Made by a program: the position numbers and the translations under genes. Positions 47,191 through 58,793 of a stretch of 64,000 bases of DNA are shown here, piece by piece. The stretch comes from Pseudisothecium myosuroides (taxonomy: Eukaryota; Streptophyta; Bryopsida; Hypnales; Lembophyllaceae), in contig OX637294.1 in the NCBI GenBank assembly GCA_951799445.1, positions 24,515,452 through 24,579,451 on the forward strand. Reading direction: 5' to 3'. Numbering within the stretch: position 1 is the stretch's first letter; each line of letters begins with the position of its first letter. The notes below the pieces were generated by a model. The model was given only the letters and a program-made list of their open reading frames with translations. It had not been told where the DNA came from and did no database searches.

Positions 47191-48760
47191 TCATGGATAT
47201 TCAATTTGATTAATCCTTGAGATTAATTTTCAAATTAATATTTCCACCTCACCCCACCCCCACCCCCTTGTATTTTTTTCCAGTCCCCCTTGCAATCAAT
47301 ATGGGATTATGTGATTTCCATATGTATATTGTCTATATTCATATTCTTATATCAATATCCATATTTTGTATGTATGTATTCCATGTCCAATATTGTATTC
47401 CATATCCATATCCGTATTCCATATTCGTATTCAGTATTTAGTATTCAGATCAACAGCAGCGTAGGGGGTCCTATTTTTTTATAAATTCATCTAATGGCCA
47501 AAAAAATTAAAGGTGGAGGATCGGCAGAACGTTCCCATCACAGTATGAGCAAGTGTTTTTATGTTCCTCTTACACAAAAAATAAATCCATGGTTGTGGTG
47601 GACTGCAATGGATAGTTGACACTTCAATCTATGGTTCACGTTTTCTCTTGGGCGGTGGGGGCCAAAAGCAGATGGTCCTTTAATCACAAGAGATAGTCTT
47701 GTACTTCACGTTTCTTTGGCATGCTCATTAGAGCTTATATATAAAAATAAAAATATAAGAGCCCAGCTCACAGCATGTGCTCTTAGTATACAAATCCTCA
47801 AGCCTTTTTAAGAAATCTAAGATGAGAAGTTTTCTTGACAAACATTTTGCTTTAGCCGGTCCTTTGAAAATGAAGATCGAGTCATCTTCACATAGGTAGT
47901 CAGGACAGCCCACCACTAGCTAGGATGATTGAAAGTTGCAGTAAACTGGTGTATTTTGAGCTTTTAAGATACTATCTTCAAAGTATCACCAAGATTACAA
48001 TTTTAACAATTTAAAAAAATCAAATGGAGTAAAAATTAGATTACTGGAGCTACATTTTTTAGTCAAGCTTAAAAACATTCAAAATTAAGAACAATGTGAA
48101 AATTTGGATTTTCACTTTCAAAATGCCCATTGGGCTTGCAATGTTCTTTGAGGGTAATGCAATGCTTTGTCATCCTTATTTGTATTTGCAAGATAATAAA
48201 AAGCATACAAAACTTGTTCTATTGTCGATTCAATCTAAAGCCTTTGCACACACTAATGCGATCCGTTGCACATGATCACCCAAACCTTCATTTAGCCTCG
48301 GGGGGTGCACTAAGCATTAGGAGTAGCCATATAGGTACAAACAAATGTAGGGTGCCAAAAAAATTTTGTGGTAAAAAATTATAAATTGATTATATACAAT
48401 ATAGTGTACATAAAATGCCATTGGGTGTCTTCTAAGTACTTTAGGTGTGGAATAATAGGGTGCATTAGGAAGAAAAGTGGATTTAGGATACCCCCCTTTA
48501 TATTCATTTTTTGGAACATAAGTCTTTAATTATTGTAGCCTTGTGAGTTGGCGAGTTGGTCAGATGATTAATTTGAAGACGTTGGACATGCTGTTCCAGG
48601 TAGCTTCTCAGTGGCTGTCAGATGGAACATATATTTAGCTTCCAAATTCACATTAAGCTTTTATGTTGTTGGATTCCATCTTTGCATTGAATGTATGTTT
48701 GGTAAATGAATGTGCTTCAGCTGAGGTGTTTGTGAACTCTAAACTGTTCACCAGATTCAC
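47191..48760. other. Intergenic DNA with a CATATTC-type array
   Basis: A degenerate CCATATC/CATATTC array lies at about 47310-47450. About 47660-47950 resembles parts of 50040-50780 (GGCATGCTCATTAGAGCTT; GTTTTCTTGACAAACATT; GCCGGTCCT), so it is a further, decayed copy of the DNA flanking block C. No gene was seen. Confidence 0.55.
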
Positions 48761-48762
48761 TA

Positions 48763-48960
48763 GTAGTGAGTAGAGGAAAAAAAATAGGAAGTGTAAAAAA
48801 TAATGTTGTATAAAAAAAATGCAATAGAAAGTAGTGAGTAGGAGGGAAAAAAAATAGGAAGTGTAAAAAATAATGTTGTATAAAAAAATGCAATAGAAAG
48901 TAGTGAGTAGGAGGGAAAAAAATGTAGTGTAAATCCAAAAAAATGCAGTAGAAAAAAATA
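48763..48960. repeat. ~69-bp tandem repeat, three units
   Basis: Units start at about 48763, 48832 and 48901 with TAGTGAGTAG and contain AATAGGAAGTGTAAAAAATA. The third is truncated. Confidence 0.8.
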
Positions 48961-49452
48961 TATTGTAAAATAGCATATGATATATTTATGGCATTTGAAA
49001 ATTACAATTAATGTATGCCCCCTTTTTAATGAGCAAAATTAGGAAATTATATAATCATAGAGTGCAAAATAAACGATGGACGAAAAATAATAGCCCCCCT
49101 AAAAATACCCGGTGTTTGCATCTATATCCTTATTTTTTTGACGAATTGTACCCCCCAAGCATTTAGCTTGAGTTTCAACTAGTTTCATATTTGGATTTAC
49201 TGTCTTATTGAGGTGCATAAATGGCACGTTGTAGTCCCTCTAGGATTTCTGATTAAATTTGGTCCATGAGATAATTCAAAAGATGTTTCATTTGGGACAT
49301 AAATCTACAATAGACTCATTAGTTGCAAGTTACAAAAATGACTTAATTTCTGCTGAATTTGACCATCAAGTAGGATATTGACTTCAAAAAAAGGTGGAAA
49401 AAAATTGGTGAATCAAAGCTTAAATGGATAACTAAAATACACACAAGTATTA
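48961..49452. other. AT-rich intergenic DNA
   Basis: No gene or recognisable element was seen. Confidence 0.5.
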
Positions 49453-50026
49453 GGCCATCCTCAATGGAACTTGTATACTAAACCTTAGTCCAACAAAGAT
49501 AGCTATGTAGAGAGACGGTCAATTTGTTGGTTGCAAAGTGGATAACATCGGTTTTGTTAAATTAACAATATTCTAGGAGTCAAAAATTGTAACTTATATC
49601 TTCACAAAGGTTTGATTATAGGCCACAAACTAAAACACATATAGATTTTCAGTTGAGTAACCTGAACCACGCTAAAGTAATGAAATATTGTCACTTTAAT
49701 GAAATTGACATTGGATGCTCTTGGACATCCTCAAGAAAACTAACTTATATTGCCTTTCTTAATAAACTTCTAATTTTTCACCAGTTTATAATTAGAACTT
49801 GAAATTTTCTATTAATAAAACCACATTCCTCTATAATTTTTGTCTTTTAGATTACTTTTAAAGGAATTTATTTTCATTGTCAAATGTCAAAATTGAATTT
49901 CTTATACATATTCAAAATAATTTTGGATGCACTTCCAATGATAAGAGTTTCATGTTTTTATTATAAATCCGGGCAAAGTTAGAAGTTTATTTGGAGGGTA
50001 GTTTACCAGGCCCATTGAGGATGCCC
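49453..50026. mobile_element. GGGCATCYTCAATGG inverted-repeat element, copy 2 (shorter)
   Basis: It begins GGCCATCCTCAATGG and ends CCCATTGAGGATGCCC, preceded by TTA. It is collinear with parts of 36329-37390 (GGATGCTCTTGG.CATC, AAACTTCTAA.TTTTCACCA) but carries an internal deletion. Confidence 0.6.
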
Positions 50027-50518
50027 TTCAATCTTTATACTTGTCTGGTATTTCCCATTTCTAGGCATGCTCATTAGAGCTTCTAAAGATAAGAAATATC
50101 AGAGCCCACCACACATCATTTGTTCCTAGGACACAAATCAGGACTTCTCATGTTCTAAGAAAATCTAAATTAAGGTAGGCAACCCATTTCTGACCACTTA
50201 AGCAATTTTGACCATCTATAGGGTAGGTTTCTTTAGTGGGAAATTTTTTGCATATGCAAAATTAGAGTTTGGAAGGTTTCCATAATTTCTAGATTTTTAA
50301 TTTTCAAAACATATATACTATGAATTTTTTAGCAAAAGATTCTATTTTTCTCATACTAGTGATATAGGGCTTGCTATTTCTGACCATTGGCTGAAAACAA
50401 AATTGACCAAGGGATGGTTGCAATATTGAGAGTCTTATAGCCAATCAAAATGCCCCACAACTACCTTGGGAACCGTGCCATAATTAATCACTGTTCTTCA
50501 CAGAAAGCAAACAGACTA
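50027..50518. other. Intergenic DNA left of block C
   Basis: No gene was seen. A TAAGGTAGGCAACCC phrase at about 50173 resembles the start of an AGGTAG-type MITE, but its right end was not found with confidence. Confidence 0.45.
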
Positions 50519-50620
50519 CAGTAGAACCTCTCTAAGTTGATTGGTCCCGGACCGGTCTGACATGATTAGTTTACAGAGGTTTATCAACTTAGAGAGGATC
50601 AACTTAGAGAGGTTCTATTG
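50519..50620. mobile_element. Emigrant/pogo-like MITE (102 bp)
   Basis: It begins CAGTAGAACCTCTCTAAGTT and ends AACTTAGAGAGGTTCTATTG, with TA on both sides. The CAGTARAACCTCT terminus and TA duplication match the Emigrant type of pogo-derived plant MITE. Confidence 0.75.
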
Positions 50621-51524
50621 TACATAGCCAGAAGGGGTGCAGGGTGGTGTGTGTGTGATCAGGAATGGGTTGCCTCCTACAGGGTGCGAAGTTTTCTTGA
50701 CAAACATTAATGTATCAGCCTCCGCCGGTCCTCTGTAATTGAAGACACCACCAGCTCGAATGACCGGAAGCTGCGGTAAGCGTGTAGTATATTTAAGCAA
50801 GGGTGATGCTTTCAATCATGTGCACTTGGGAAAACATGATCCGAGAATGGATCTGCATACGATTGAAGGCAATGCTCCAGGAAGAATGCGATTGATCGAG
50901 TTACAGGAAAAATTCTCCCAGAAAAAATTGAAGGCTTCAGTAATTGTGCTATAATTAAGCTAGCTTAGCAATACCGGGTGTGATTGTGTGAAGTAAGTTA
51001 ACAGTGCTTGGATTCCAGCCTGCCTGAATCTTACATTATCAAGTCTTCAAGATAGTGTTGATCAATGAGCTGATTGAGCTCTCTCAGTTGCTGCCTTCTT
51101 TGTCCTCCTCTTCTTCCAATTTTCTCTGCTCAATACAGATTAACTTAGCCCAATTTGCAAGTGTTAGAAACTATTATGCAGAAACCAGGCAGGCAGTTAG
51201 GTAGTGGATACTAAAACCGTAAGAGACCTAAGATATCTCATCTGCTATTCTCAGCCCTATTACTAACAGCAACGCATTTATTCTTACACTTGGCGCTTGG
51301 TTGGCCTTCAATTGGCAACCTGGGTGTAAGCACGACTTGGCTCGCTCAATGCCTTCAAGTCACTCAATTTTGGATGGAAATGGGAGAGTCTACTGTTCCT
51401 TCAATATGTAGGCTTGTGATCTACAAGACTACAAACTCCCACCTTCGAAATTACAAGAGATTCTCATACATGGTGATGAAAATTTGATTTCAACAAATTT
51501 GGCTCATCTACTTATTAAGATCTC

Positions 51525-51665
51525 GCGCTCGATGGACGCACGGCGTTTGATATTGCCGTGGATGCGAGGCACCATGATCTCGTCCCGTGCTTGTGAATCC
51601 CCAAGCGTTCCTCCGCTTGCATGCCAATGTCTCCGTGAAGGAAAAGGAAATTCTTATTTAACTGC
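51525..51665 (+). pseudogene. VAPYRIN-like 3' fragment (block C)
   Basis: It again starts ALDGRTAFDIAVDARHHDL, then carries a deletion in the tail (CGTGCTTGTGAATCCCCAAGCG). No upstream coding sequence is present. The breakpoint is the same as in block B. Confidence 0.88.
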
Positions 51666-52017
51666 GACCCACATTTGCAATCAAAAGATTTCTTTCTATC
51701 AAATCACGCGAACAGTCCAAATTCTTCATTATTCAACCAAACAGTTGATGCTTATCATTCAAACACTTGTAAAACAGGTCGATCAGATTGAGAAAGCTGT
51801 TGACACGCAATTGATTTATATATACATATATATATATATACAAATGCTTGATAAATGTATTATGTATTGATCAAAGCTCAACCAGTACAGATGGTACGTG
51901 TACTAAGTATAATCTTGTCAGGTGTTTAGGGGACCCATGCGAAGCATGTACTCAGGAACTAGAAATCAATGCTGTATCTGGAGCTTGACTCTCGAATGCA
52001 AACGGGTATAGGCTTCA
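51666..52017. other. Duplicated flank between VAPYRIN-like fragment and DeCL copy C
   Basis: Equivalent of 29415-29759. It includes a short TATA-rich microsatellite near 51820-51842 that is lacking in block B. No separate gene was seen. Confidence 0.6.
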
Positions 52018-53280
52018 TTACGTCGGATTGCGCGCAGGCCGCGGTTTGTAGAATTTGTAGAGAAAATCGTAGTGCTCAAGGAGATCTGGACACTCTTTGG
52101 CTGCTTTCTCCTTGAGGCACTTATGGTAGCTGAAGTCTATCTCAGTGCCGTCGACACGGACCACCCAGAAGCAACGTGTGACAGTGTGCTTGTTGAAAAT
52201 CTGTTGGATCTGCGGGGATTTCAATCGACAGTAGCAATGTGAACAGGTATCCAGACTTTCCAAACTGTTGGTTCACATGAATGGAGACAATTCTTAAGAG
52301 CAGGCAGATTTCCCAATTGAAATGCGCAGGCTAGGTACTTCTTCCTCAGGATAGGCCTAGGTCTAAGTCTTGTACAGTACAATTGCACAGAACTTTACTA
52401 CATGAAAGCCACTGAAAACTGCCACACAATGAATAAACTGTCCCGCAATGAGGTATCAATCTTGATTTTAACATATATGGCCTGTTTCGATTACCTTAAT
52501 GTATTCGATCCCCGGACCTGTCTTCTGTTCGCAATTGGGGTGGTACTTGAGTACATCACGAACTGCTATTTCGTCCTCATGAGAGAGACGTTCACCGTCC
52601 ATGTACTTCCTGCACGCACATGAAAATTATAACAGCCTCCGACACTCCGAGGTATCAAGCAAGCATTCATGGTTTGAACTTGACCGACATATGCAATAGA
52701 TCATGCTGTAATATATAATAGTCTAATTCAGATGGGAACAAACTTCAGACCGGACCGAGGACGTTCAAATATGAAGCTTAGAGGAGTTTTCTTACGGATT
52801 GTGCAGAATTCGTCTCATGCGATGGTAAATCTCGTCAACCTCCTGCCACTGAGGTTGAATCTTGGTCCCCAAAGGCGCTTGAAACAAGGCATTGAAGGGA
52901 CTCACTTCACCGCTCTTCGCACTCCCTGACTTCCCAGAACTCTCCTTGTCTGGCAAGACTTGAGAGAAGTGTTGAGGGAAATCTTTGGCTTCACCACTAC
53001 TTGTACTCCCTGACTTCCCAGAACTCTCCTTGTCAGGCAAGACTCGAAAGTGATGTGTGCAATCTTTGGCTTCACCGCTCTTTGCACTCCCTGACTTCCC
53101 AGAACTCTCCTTGTCTGGCAAGACTTGAAGGTCTTGTGTGAAATCTTTGAGCAGAGCCACCAGGTCACTCGTCTGCACATCGACTCTGGCTTGGGGTGAG
53201 CCAGGTCCTCCCTTGTCCACACTCTTCCCTTGAAAATCCATAGCGCCGGTAGGCTGAGCTTTAGAAACATTCAGACTCAC
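52018..53280 (-). CDS. DeCL (DUF3223) domain protein, copy C, intact
   Basis: Minus-strand exons 53280-52796, 52609-52495 (115 nt) and 52209-52018 (192 nt) splice with phases 2 and 0 into 263 residues. Residues 1-~160 are Lys/Ser/Gly-rich and probably disordered. After MDFQGKSVDKG they contain three ~27-residue units built on VLPDKESSGKSGSAKSGE. A short segment QEVDEIYHRMRRILHNPKY leads into the DeCL domain: RLSHEDEIAVRDVLKYHPNC, EQKTGPGIEYIK, TRCFWVVRVDGTEIDFSYHK, CLKEKAAKECP. The basic tail ends FYKPRPARNPT. Copy A is cut by a stop and copy B by a stop plus a frameshift, so this is the only uninterrupted member of the three. No transit peptide is obvious. Family members act in plastid rRNA maturation or as the NRPE1 tail, but the role of a short stand-alone form is unknown. 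Confidence 0.85.
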
Positions 53281-53655
53281 AGAAACTAGCTCTCAGGAGA
53301 AGTGTGCTCTCAGATCTCTACTGTGGACAGTCACAAATGTGGCAAAGGCTTTCATATTCGAATGCTTGGAGTCTCCTGGAGTTATTGATCGAGGCGGCAG
53401 TAGGTTAGTGTTTCCCTGCAATTATCTTCGTAGTACAGTACAGTACTGTGAGGTTTGAGTCATGAAGCGCAGTCAATCTGCGGAAGTAATCAGCCTACGA
53501 GAGTGGCAATAACAATGAATTTCTTAGCCTACAGTGCAAGCTCCTCGTAAAAATGGATTTTAGAGGACGTACAATGCGCTTCATGCTTCATGATTTGCAG
53601 CCGCCAGGAGCTGCAGAATTATAGTTTTCAATGGACGGCGTGACAAGACATGTGG
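53281..53655 (-). promoter_or_regulatory. Conserved 5' flank of DeCL copy C
   Basis: Retained from the duplication (compare 30966-31360 and 39763-40140). It probably contains the promoter and 5' UTR of the intact gene. Core elements were not identified. Confidence 0.35.
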
Positions 53656-54165
53656 GCTTGGAACACTTGAGAATTTCAGGCTGATTTAACCCTCAACTTA
53701 CTAGCACTCAAGCATCCACTTTGGATGAATGTCGTGAAAAGTGAGCTTTATCCGCTTTTAGTTGGTGTTCATTGAGGTTTAAAAAAAATAAAATTATGTA
53801 ATACATCAATGGGAAGAAGAAAGAATGCTCTATTTCAATCCATGATATAGATATGTTGAATGTCTTTCAATTATTTCATAAAAATTTCAAAATTAATCCC
53901 ACTATCATTAGGTAGAGCATTTAGTGGGTGATTTTGCATATTTGAACTAGTTTCAGTATACTATTGTATGTACGTTAAGTTATGAAGAAAAAAGCCCTTA
54001 ATTGCAATTTGCAACCAATTTCTAAACCCACTCCTAAGGATTCATGCCTAAATTGAATAGCCTCTATTTGTGAGAGCTTAGACCTTAGGATTCACAATTT
54101 TTGCAGTCCAAATTTTCATGACCCTATTTTTACAACTTTGTGCATTCACAGTTTATTCATATCAC

Positions 54166-54421
54166 TAGAAGAAATTGAAGGTTTTGCAACTACAAAGAAC
54201 AATTGTTTTTTTAATTGTATAGGACATTTGCAATTGGTACTAATTTGGAGACTTGCAGTTGTTAAGACCACAAGTTGCTCTTGGAGTTGTAATTGTAAAG
54301 GACAATACTTAGGGTTATTTCTCATCCTATAGCCTAGTTGGGACTTCGTTGATGTGTTCTTCTGATGTAGTTGTATGTGTGGCATTTATTGCCATGTAGA
54401 TTTTGTAGATTTTGAAATTCT
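54166..54421. other. Spacer between duplicated region and a TIR element
   Basis: No gene was seen. Confidence 0.5.
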
Positions 54422-55824
54422 GGGTGATTGCAAGAAACACTTGTACTATTTGTTGCATTTTTGGCCTTTTTGTACTTTTTGTACTACGAGTCACTTTCAA
54501 ATACTATTGGGGCACGGAACACAAAATCTAAATGGTCAATTGGATTTCAAATTTATTATTCTTACAACATGAAATGTTCATCATTGGATGACAAAAATGG
54601 ATGGAAATACTTAATTTGTCATAAAAAAAAACCCATTTATATTGGTAGATAAGAAGTACTATAAGCCTCCACTAGTACTATTGAGTCTTTTTGTGTACCT
54701 TGAAGTATTATTTTGAGCCACATGCTACAATTTATCCTAGAAAATGAGACTTTCACATTTTTGTTTTTTTAAATTAGGGAATGAACTTAAAAAATTTATT
54801 TAAAAAGTGTCCATTGTTGCCAATTAAGAACAAAGTAGGAAGATCAAAGCTAAAACTAAAAAAAGATTTTTAATTCAATGTAAAGTCAACTTGAATATAA
54901 CATACTTTAGGTCAATGTAAAACACACTTGGAACATGTTTTTGGAAATCCCTCTTTTGAGAAGGTGTATTTCTATTAGAAGAGCTAGCCTACCAAATCTA
55001 ACATTGTAACTCTTCAAAAAAAGTACTCCCTCCGTCCCGAAATGATTGTCCATCATTCTAAAAATAGATGTCTAAAAATGATTGTCCACTACTTCAAATT
55101 TAGTTATACAAAGACGCAATTTATGAAATAGTCAGTATTTCACAAATAAGAGTTTCAATTAAACAAAGATACAATTTATAAAACAATTAATGTCAATTCT
55201 ATGAAGACACAATTTATAAAATAGTTAGTTTTAGTTACAAAAGCTACTCACAACAAGCTGCTCAAGAAAAATCTAATTCTAAGTTATTTTCACAAAATCT
55301 TCACATGGTACAAAGACAAGATGGAAAACAATGCATAGTTGTGCTTAGTGCTCATTTTTGGTGGAAAATTGTAAACCAGAGGGTAATTTATCATATGAAG
55401 TTGTAGCCTCAACTTTCTCGCTTTAAATATTTCATGCTTCAAACTTGATATTGCCATTTTTGCAAACCGCTCAGCAAATTACGAGTTAATCTACATATCT
55501 ACATTCATTACTTTTCCAAATTCTCAAATTTTGCCTTAATCTTGAGAAAAGTTTTTCATTGGACAATCATTTTGGGACGGAGGGAGTACTCAATAGTACT
55601 AAAAACCACCCAACCCGCATGTGTGACATATATTCAAAATTTAATTTCACCTATTGAATTAATTTTTAAAAGATTGAAATAATTCAGTTGCATTTTCTAT
55701 TGCAATAGGAAGCTTGTTTTTAATTTTATGTTCATTTGATCATTTTTATAATACTTATGGTACAAAACAACTTCCGCATTGAATGTGTAACAAAAAATAG
55801 GACAGGTTTTTCTTGCAATCACCC
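54422..55824. mobile_element. GGGTGATTGCA inverted-repeat element (copy 3) with nested Stowaway-like element
   Basis: It begins GGGTGATTGCAAGAAACACT and ends TTTTTCTTGCAATCACCC, flanked by TTCT on both sides. It is 1403 bp, of which 561 bp is a later insertion (55026-55586). Its interior differs from the other two copies, so only the ends define the family. Confidence 0.75.
55026..55586. mobile_element. Stowaway-like element with CTCCCTCCGTCCC ends
   Basis: It begins CTCCCTCCGTCCCGAAATG and ends CATTTTGGGACGGAGGGAG, with TA on both sides (561 bp). CTCCCTCCGT termini with TA duplication are the hallmark of Stowaway (Tc1/mariner-derived) MITEs. No transposase is encoded. Confidence 0.9.
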
Positions 55825-56793
55825 TTCTAATTTCAATGATTTGTAGATTTTAAAATGTTAGATCTAGCTTCTTTTTTAGATTTCAAAAGTTCAAATATTA
55901 GTATTTAATAGATTTCATTTATTTAGGAAACAATACGTTACAATTTCATAGATTTTAAATATTTTTAGATTTCTATAGAGTATAGACTATAAAAATCTAC
56001 AAATTGTAGAAATCTACAAATTGTAAAGATCTATAGACTATTGAAATTTTAGAATTCTATTAACAAAATTCTTTACATAAGAATACAATTTAAAGTTACA
56101 AGTCTTATTTGTCCAACCTAATGGCATTCTTGACAATTGATATAAGACAATTGGAAAAACCACAATCATTGTACAATTGTAGTCGTTTCCTAGTCAAATT
56201 ATAGTTGCTTTCTGGTTGAATTTAGTTTTTTTGCAACTTCAAATTAATATAAGGCCTTATTCGTTAAATTGAGACAAAGTGGTCATTTTGAGACTTTGAA
56301 AACCGGATGTGAAGCTCCCTTGGCTCAATAGGCATTGAACCCAGCAATAAGTATAGCCCAAATTACGACCAAGATAGCAACTCACTAAGGATTTGCCTTA
56401 GTGACTGCAAACAAAGAACTAGAATTACATTGCTAGATTAGAAGACAAGAAAAGCTTTACCAAATGATCAGCCACAAAGTACATAAGAGATGGAAAAGAG
56501 AGTCCATTTACATTAAGGAAGCTCGAGTAACTCGAGAATTTCATTACAAAAACAGTATGACTCTAACGCTGCTCAAAATATCATCTGAAGTGAACAAATT
56601 ATGTACCAACCGCTAAAATTTTACTTAGACTCGTTGTAGAATCGAGGAGGCTCACTATACAAAAGCACTCTATTTCTGTAAATCTTTTATCCTGACTGTA
56701 TTCTATTGGATATGCTATTAATAGTAAGGGAGGCTCGGAAGCTGAGGGCTTCAATGCAGAATACGAGGACTTCAAAAAATTGTGTTTCCCTAC
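55825..56793. other. Intergenic DNA
   Basis: AT-rich with degenerate repeats of ATCTACAAATTGTA near 55980-56040. No gene was seen. Confidence 0.5.
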
Positions 56794-58793
56794 CTACTTA
56801 TCAGTATTGGTTGTACAATCGGTCTTTGCCGCCTCCAACGCTTTTTGTTTCTCGCGGCCTCTCATGATTTCTTCGCGTTGAGAAGGAAAGTGCGGATAGT
56901 GACAATTGAGCGCACCATCGATGTCCACACCCCTATCCTTTCGCTTCGGCTTACTTGCACTTTGCGGAACCTCGGAGGCGGAAAGTGACTTGGACTTTCG
57001 AGGAGGCGGTCTCGGTAACAATATACTGGCATTGTTTATGTACGGTCGTCCAGATCCTGTTGATGTGGAGCTCAGAGATCGCCGCCGATCTCGAATATAC
57101 CTTTGAGTGTGAATGCCGATGGACGCTAGATTACCCACCCTGGGTAATAAAACGAACACCGACCAGGTTCTATGCCTTTATCCACAATTTTTAATATATG
57201 GGGGTGATGTGAGCGCGGTCCACTGTGCCTTCTAAGCAATGGATCTTTTTTGCTAACGTTTCCTAAGTGTCGTGGATGGCAGCGAATAATTAGAATGCAT
57301 GTAATAACTCACAAGGTAACTGCAAGCTCAAAGGTAATGGTAAACTTCTAACTCCCTAACTATCTATCCTATGTCAAGGGTCGACTGGGTAGTTGGCGTC
57401 ATTTCTAACGTCCTTAACTACGTAAAAAGGGAAACCCCTATGTTCCTTCCATGAACCTCCAAGGCTATCTTGGGTTTTTAAAACTCTACCTAGAAGTTCT
57501 ACTTTTAAAAGCTACCCCTAAAGTTCCAACTTCGGAATGTAACTCTAGATTTTACTTCTTTAACTTGATTCTAAATATTAACTACCGACTTTTGCTCTAT
57601 GTTTTGACTTTTGACTCTAGGTTTCTATTCCTAAATTAACTCTAAGATATACCCTTGAATTTTAATTCTATGTTTTAACTTTTAACTCTAAGTTTTTACT
57701 CCTAAATTAACTCTAAACTCTACCCTTGAATTTTAACTCTAGGTTTTTGAATTTTAACTCTAAATTTTACTTCTAAAATTAATCCCAAATTTTAACCTCT
57801 AGGTTTGACTCTACGTTTTCACTTTGACTCTAGATTTTTTCTACTTCCAACAACTAACTCTAACTTTAACTTCTACCTCTAATTTTTAACTTCTACTTTT
57901 AGCTTTTCACTCTAACTTTTTACTCCCCAATTGACTCTAAAGTTTAACCTTTAAATTTAATCTTAACTTTTGACTTTTGACTTTTGACTTTCTACTTCCA
58001 ACTTTAATCCTATCATTTTAATCCTAGTTTAACTCTAAGTGTTACCCTCCTAAATTTAATTCCAACTTTTAACTCTAGGGCTTAACTTCTAAACTTACTT
58101 CCACAATTTACTCTGAGTTTTGACTTCTAATTTTAACTCTATTTCTAACTCAAAAATCTACTCGTAATTTCTACCTCCTAAATTTAGTCCAAAGTTTTAC
58201 TTTTTAATTTCTACTTCCCACTCGGATTTTTTACTCCTAATTAACCCTAACTTCCTTTTCTAAACTACCCTAAGGTGTCACTGGAAATTTTAACCCCCTA
58301 AGTTAAACTTCCAAATTAATTCTACTTTTTAACTTCCCAAAGTTAACTCTAGATTTTGACCTTAGAATTTTAACTTTAAGAAATAAAATGTAAATTGATT
58401 CTAATTCTAACCGCTAATTAATCCCTAATTTTAATCCTAAATTCTCTTTCTAATTTAAACCCCTAAGGTCCGTCCATGATTCTTTTTGGATGATTTTTAC
58501 TCAAAATTCCTCCGTCCTACCCCCTACCGCTTAACTTAGCCTAACGCGGTCAGTTTACGGTCGAATCTTAATTATAAGATGTTTTCGGAAACCTCTATTC
58601 CTAATCTATCAACTTTTGAATCTAAACTTCTAATTTACACTAATCTCGGATGCTAATCACGCTCTAAGGGCTGATTAGGAAAATAAATGCTAATTAGGGA
58701 GAAACATCAAAGATTAAATCAAAAACTCACCTCTTCACTACCGGTTTCGAAAATAACTTCGTCCACGTCCACGTGTACATCCTCATGCTCCAT
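56794..58793 (-). CDS. Hypothetical gene, poorly resolved
   Basis: A plausible first exon on the minus strand, 58793-58731, reads MEHEDVHVDVDEVIFETGSE then E, and ends GAAGAG|GTGAGT (phase 0, strong donor). The next coding-like island is about 57159-56794, less AT-rich than its surroundings. It is open in more than one frame: one gives a basic Ser/Pro-rich tail (KSKSLSASEVPQSASKPKRK) to a stop at 56794; another, starting after an AG at about 57111, is phase 0 compatible with exon 1 and ends at a GTAAGCC donor-like site. I cannot choose between them, and no domain is recognised. The stretch between is the intron described separately. Confidence 0.3.
57430..58480. repeat. Kilobase of degenerate AACTCTAA / TTTTAACTCTAGG motifs
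   Basis: The plus strand is dominated by dozens of imperfect phrases of about 10-20 bases: AACTCTAA, TTTTAACTCTAGG, TTTACTTCTAA and relatives, with a strong deficit of G. It is not a strict tandem array. It lies where the intron of the hypothetical minus-strand gene would be. Confidence 0.75.

Larger units (their letters stand above)
50812..54165. repeat. Larger duplicated region, sister of 37395-41910
   Basis: Collinear with the region around copy B but without the two MITE-type insertions found there. It contains block C, including the intact DeCL gene. Confidence 0.75.
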
